Below are positions 63,618 through 64,000 of a stretch of 64,000 nucleotides of DNA, piece after piece. The notes beneath the pieces were generated by a model. The model was not told the origin of the DNA and ran no database searches. It saw only the letters and a list, made by a program, of their open reading frames with translations. Origin of the DNA: CAVRTM01 sp963724015 (GTDB lineage Bacteria; Actinomycetota; Actinomycetes; Actinomycetales; Dermatophilaceae). The translations under genes were made by a program, and so were the position numbers. The stretch's first letter is position 1; every line of letters starts with the position of its first letter. The stretch is from NCBI GenBank assembly GCA_963724015.1, contig CAVRTM010000021.1, positions 248,001-312,000 on the forward strand, written 5' to 3'.

Positions 63618-64000
63618 TCAGAAGAAGGTCCGGAGGACGTCGACCACCTGGTCGTGGTCGTCGACCAGGGGCATCCAGCGCCACTTGTCGAAGGTGGTGC
63701 ACGGGTGGGAGATCCCGAGCTGGACGTCATCTCCGGGCCGCTAGCTCACAGCGGTCAGGGCCGTGGGGGCCCGAGGTGTTGGTCGAACAGCTGGCCGCCA
63801 CGGCGCCGCGACGTCCCCGGCGCAGCGCCGGGCCGCGAGCACCACGGGCAGCCCGGCGTCCGTCGGACGACGTCCCGTCGGCCCGCGCCGATCGACGACG
63901 GTGCCGCGTTCGGGCTCGACAGCACCGGCGCGAGGACCTGGCAACGCCGGCTGCAGCGTGTAGCCCTCGGGCACCGCTCGAACGGCGAGAGTCGCGGTAC
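63618..64000 (-). CDS. D-threonine aldolase / D-serine dehydratase-like PLP protein, C-terminal part only
   Basis: The gene enters from the right edge and stops at 63618. Its end reads DDVQLGISHPCTTFDKWRWM, PLVDDHDQVVDVLRTFF, the metal-binding His-x-Cys motif and C-terminus of the D-threonine aldolase/amino acid deaminase family. Upstream, in other frames, DAGLPVVLAARR and QLFDQHLGPHGPD fit the preceding part of the same domain. At least three indels are present, and the PLP-binding N-terminal barrel is outside the window. It converges on the lactonase gene 33 bp away. Substrate unknown; these enzymes act on D-beta-hydroxy amino acids. Confidence 0.6.

Overview
This 64 kb window is from a high-GC actinobacterium. 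The evidence is the strong G/C third-position bias, many GTG starts with GTGA/ATGA stop-start overlaps, and actinobacterial marker genes (bldC, a DUF3073 gene, a SigK/RskA pair, a class F sortase). The order purD, purC, purS, purQ, purL ... a sterol-carrier-family gene ... purF, purM, DUF3073, valine dehydrogenase, bldC combines blocks known from Mycobacterium and Streptomyces. I cannot place it below class level. No phage, transposase, rRNA or CRISPR array was seen. One tRNA gene (tRNA-Phe) is present.

Layout. 1-0.8 kb: truncated TrmB-type regulator. 1.1-7.1 kb: purine genes purD, purC, an unknown CxxC protein, purS, purQ, purL; purB is absent. 7.2-16.8 kb: an island between purL and purF with a spermidine-synthase-like protein, a HAD phosphatase, a zinc alcohol dehydrogenase, a dicarboxylate symporter, a sterol-carrier-family/LLM oxidoreductase pair, and a SigK locus (rskA, sigK, fasciclin lipoprotein, sulfite-oxidase-like molybdoenzyme) with two promoters of SigK type. 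16.9-21.9 kb: purF, purM, DUF3073, vdh, bldC. 22-25.1 kb: sortase and its probable CHRD-like surface substrate, an RNA ligase-like protein, small proteins. 25.2-32.8 kb: glycolate/glyoxylate operon aceB-glcD-glcE-glcF-lldP. 33.1-34.3 kb: membrane-anchored esterase.

34.4-43.5 kb is a sugar catabolic locus that reads as a complete N-acetylgalactosamine route: CUT1 ABC importer without an ATPase, deacetylase, DeoR regulator, SIS-domain isomerase/deaminase, ROK kinase, PfkB kinase and class II aldolase, with a DeoR-type operator in the divergent promoter. 43.5-47.7 kb: GtrA protein, DUF5996 protein, VOC protein, RecQ. 47.7-50.2 kb: fluoride-resistance island DUF190 / crcB-DUF190-crcB, then tRNA-Phe.

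50.5-64 kb is a second, less conventional sugar locus: ABC importer, mutarotase, PfkB kinase, NagB-like isomerase, GH4 alpha-galactosidase-like enzyme, amidohydrolase, IclR regulator, SDR, RidA, zinc dehydrogenase, SMP-30 lactonase and a D-threonine-aldolase-like enzyme. Three promoters of similar architecture, each with a 12-bp TCGR-NATN-TCGR element just downstream of the -10 box, tie its operons into one probable IclR regulon.

A caution for every user: the first 34 kb contains only two frameshifts (purL, purM), whereas 34-64 kb contains dozens of single-base indels. Conserved motifs continue in the shifted frames and essential genes are hit, so I treat most as consensus errors, not decay; affected genes are annotated as one spanning feature.
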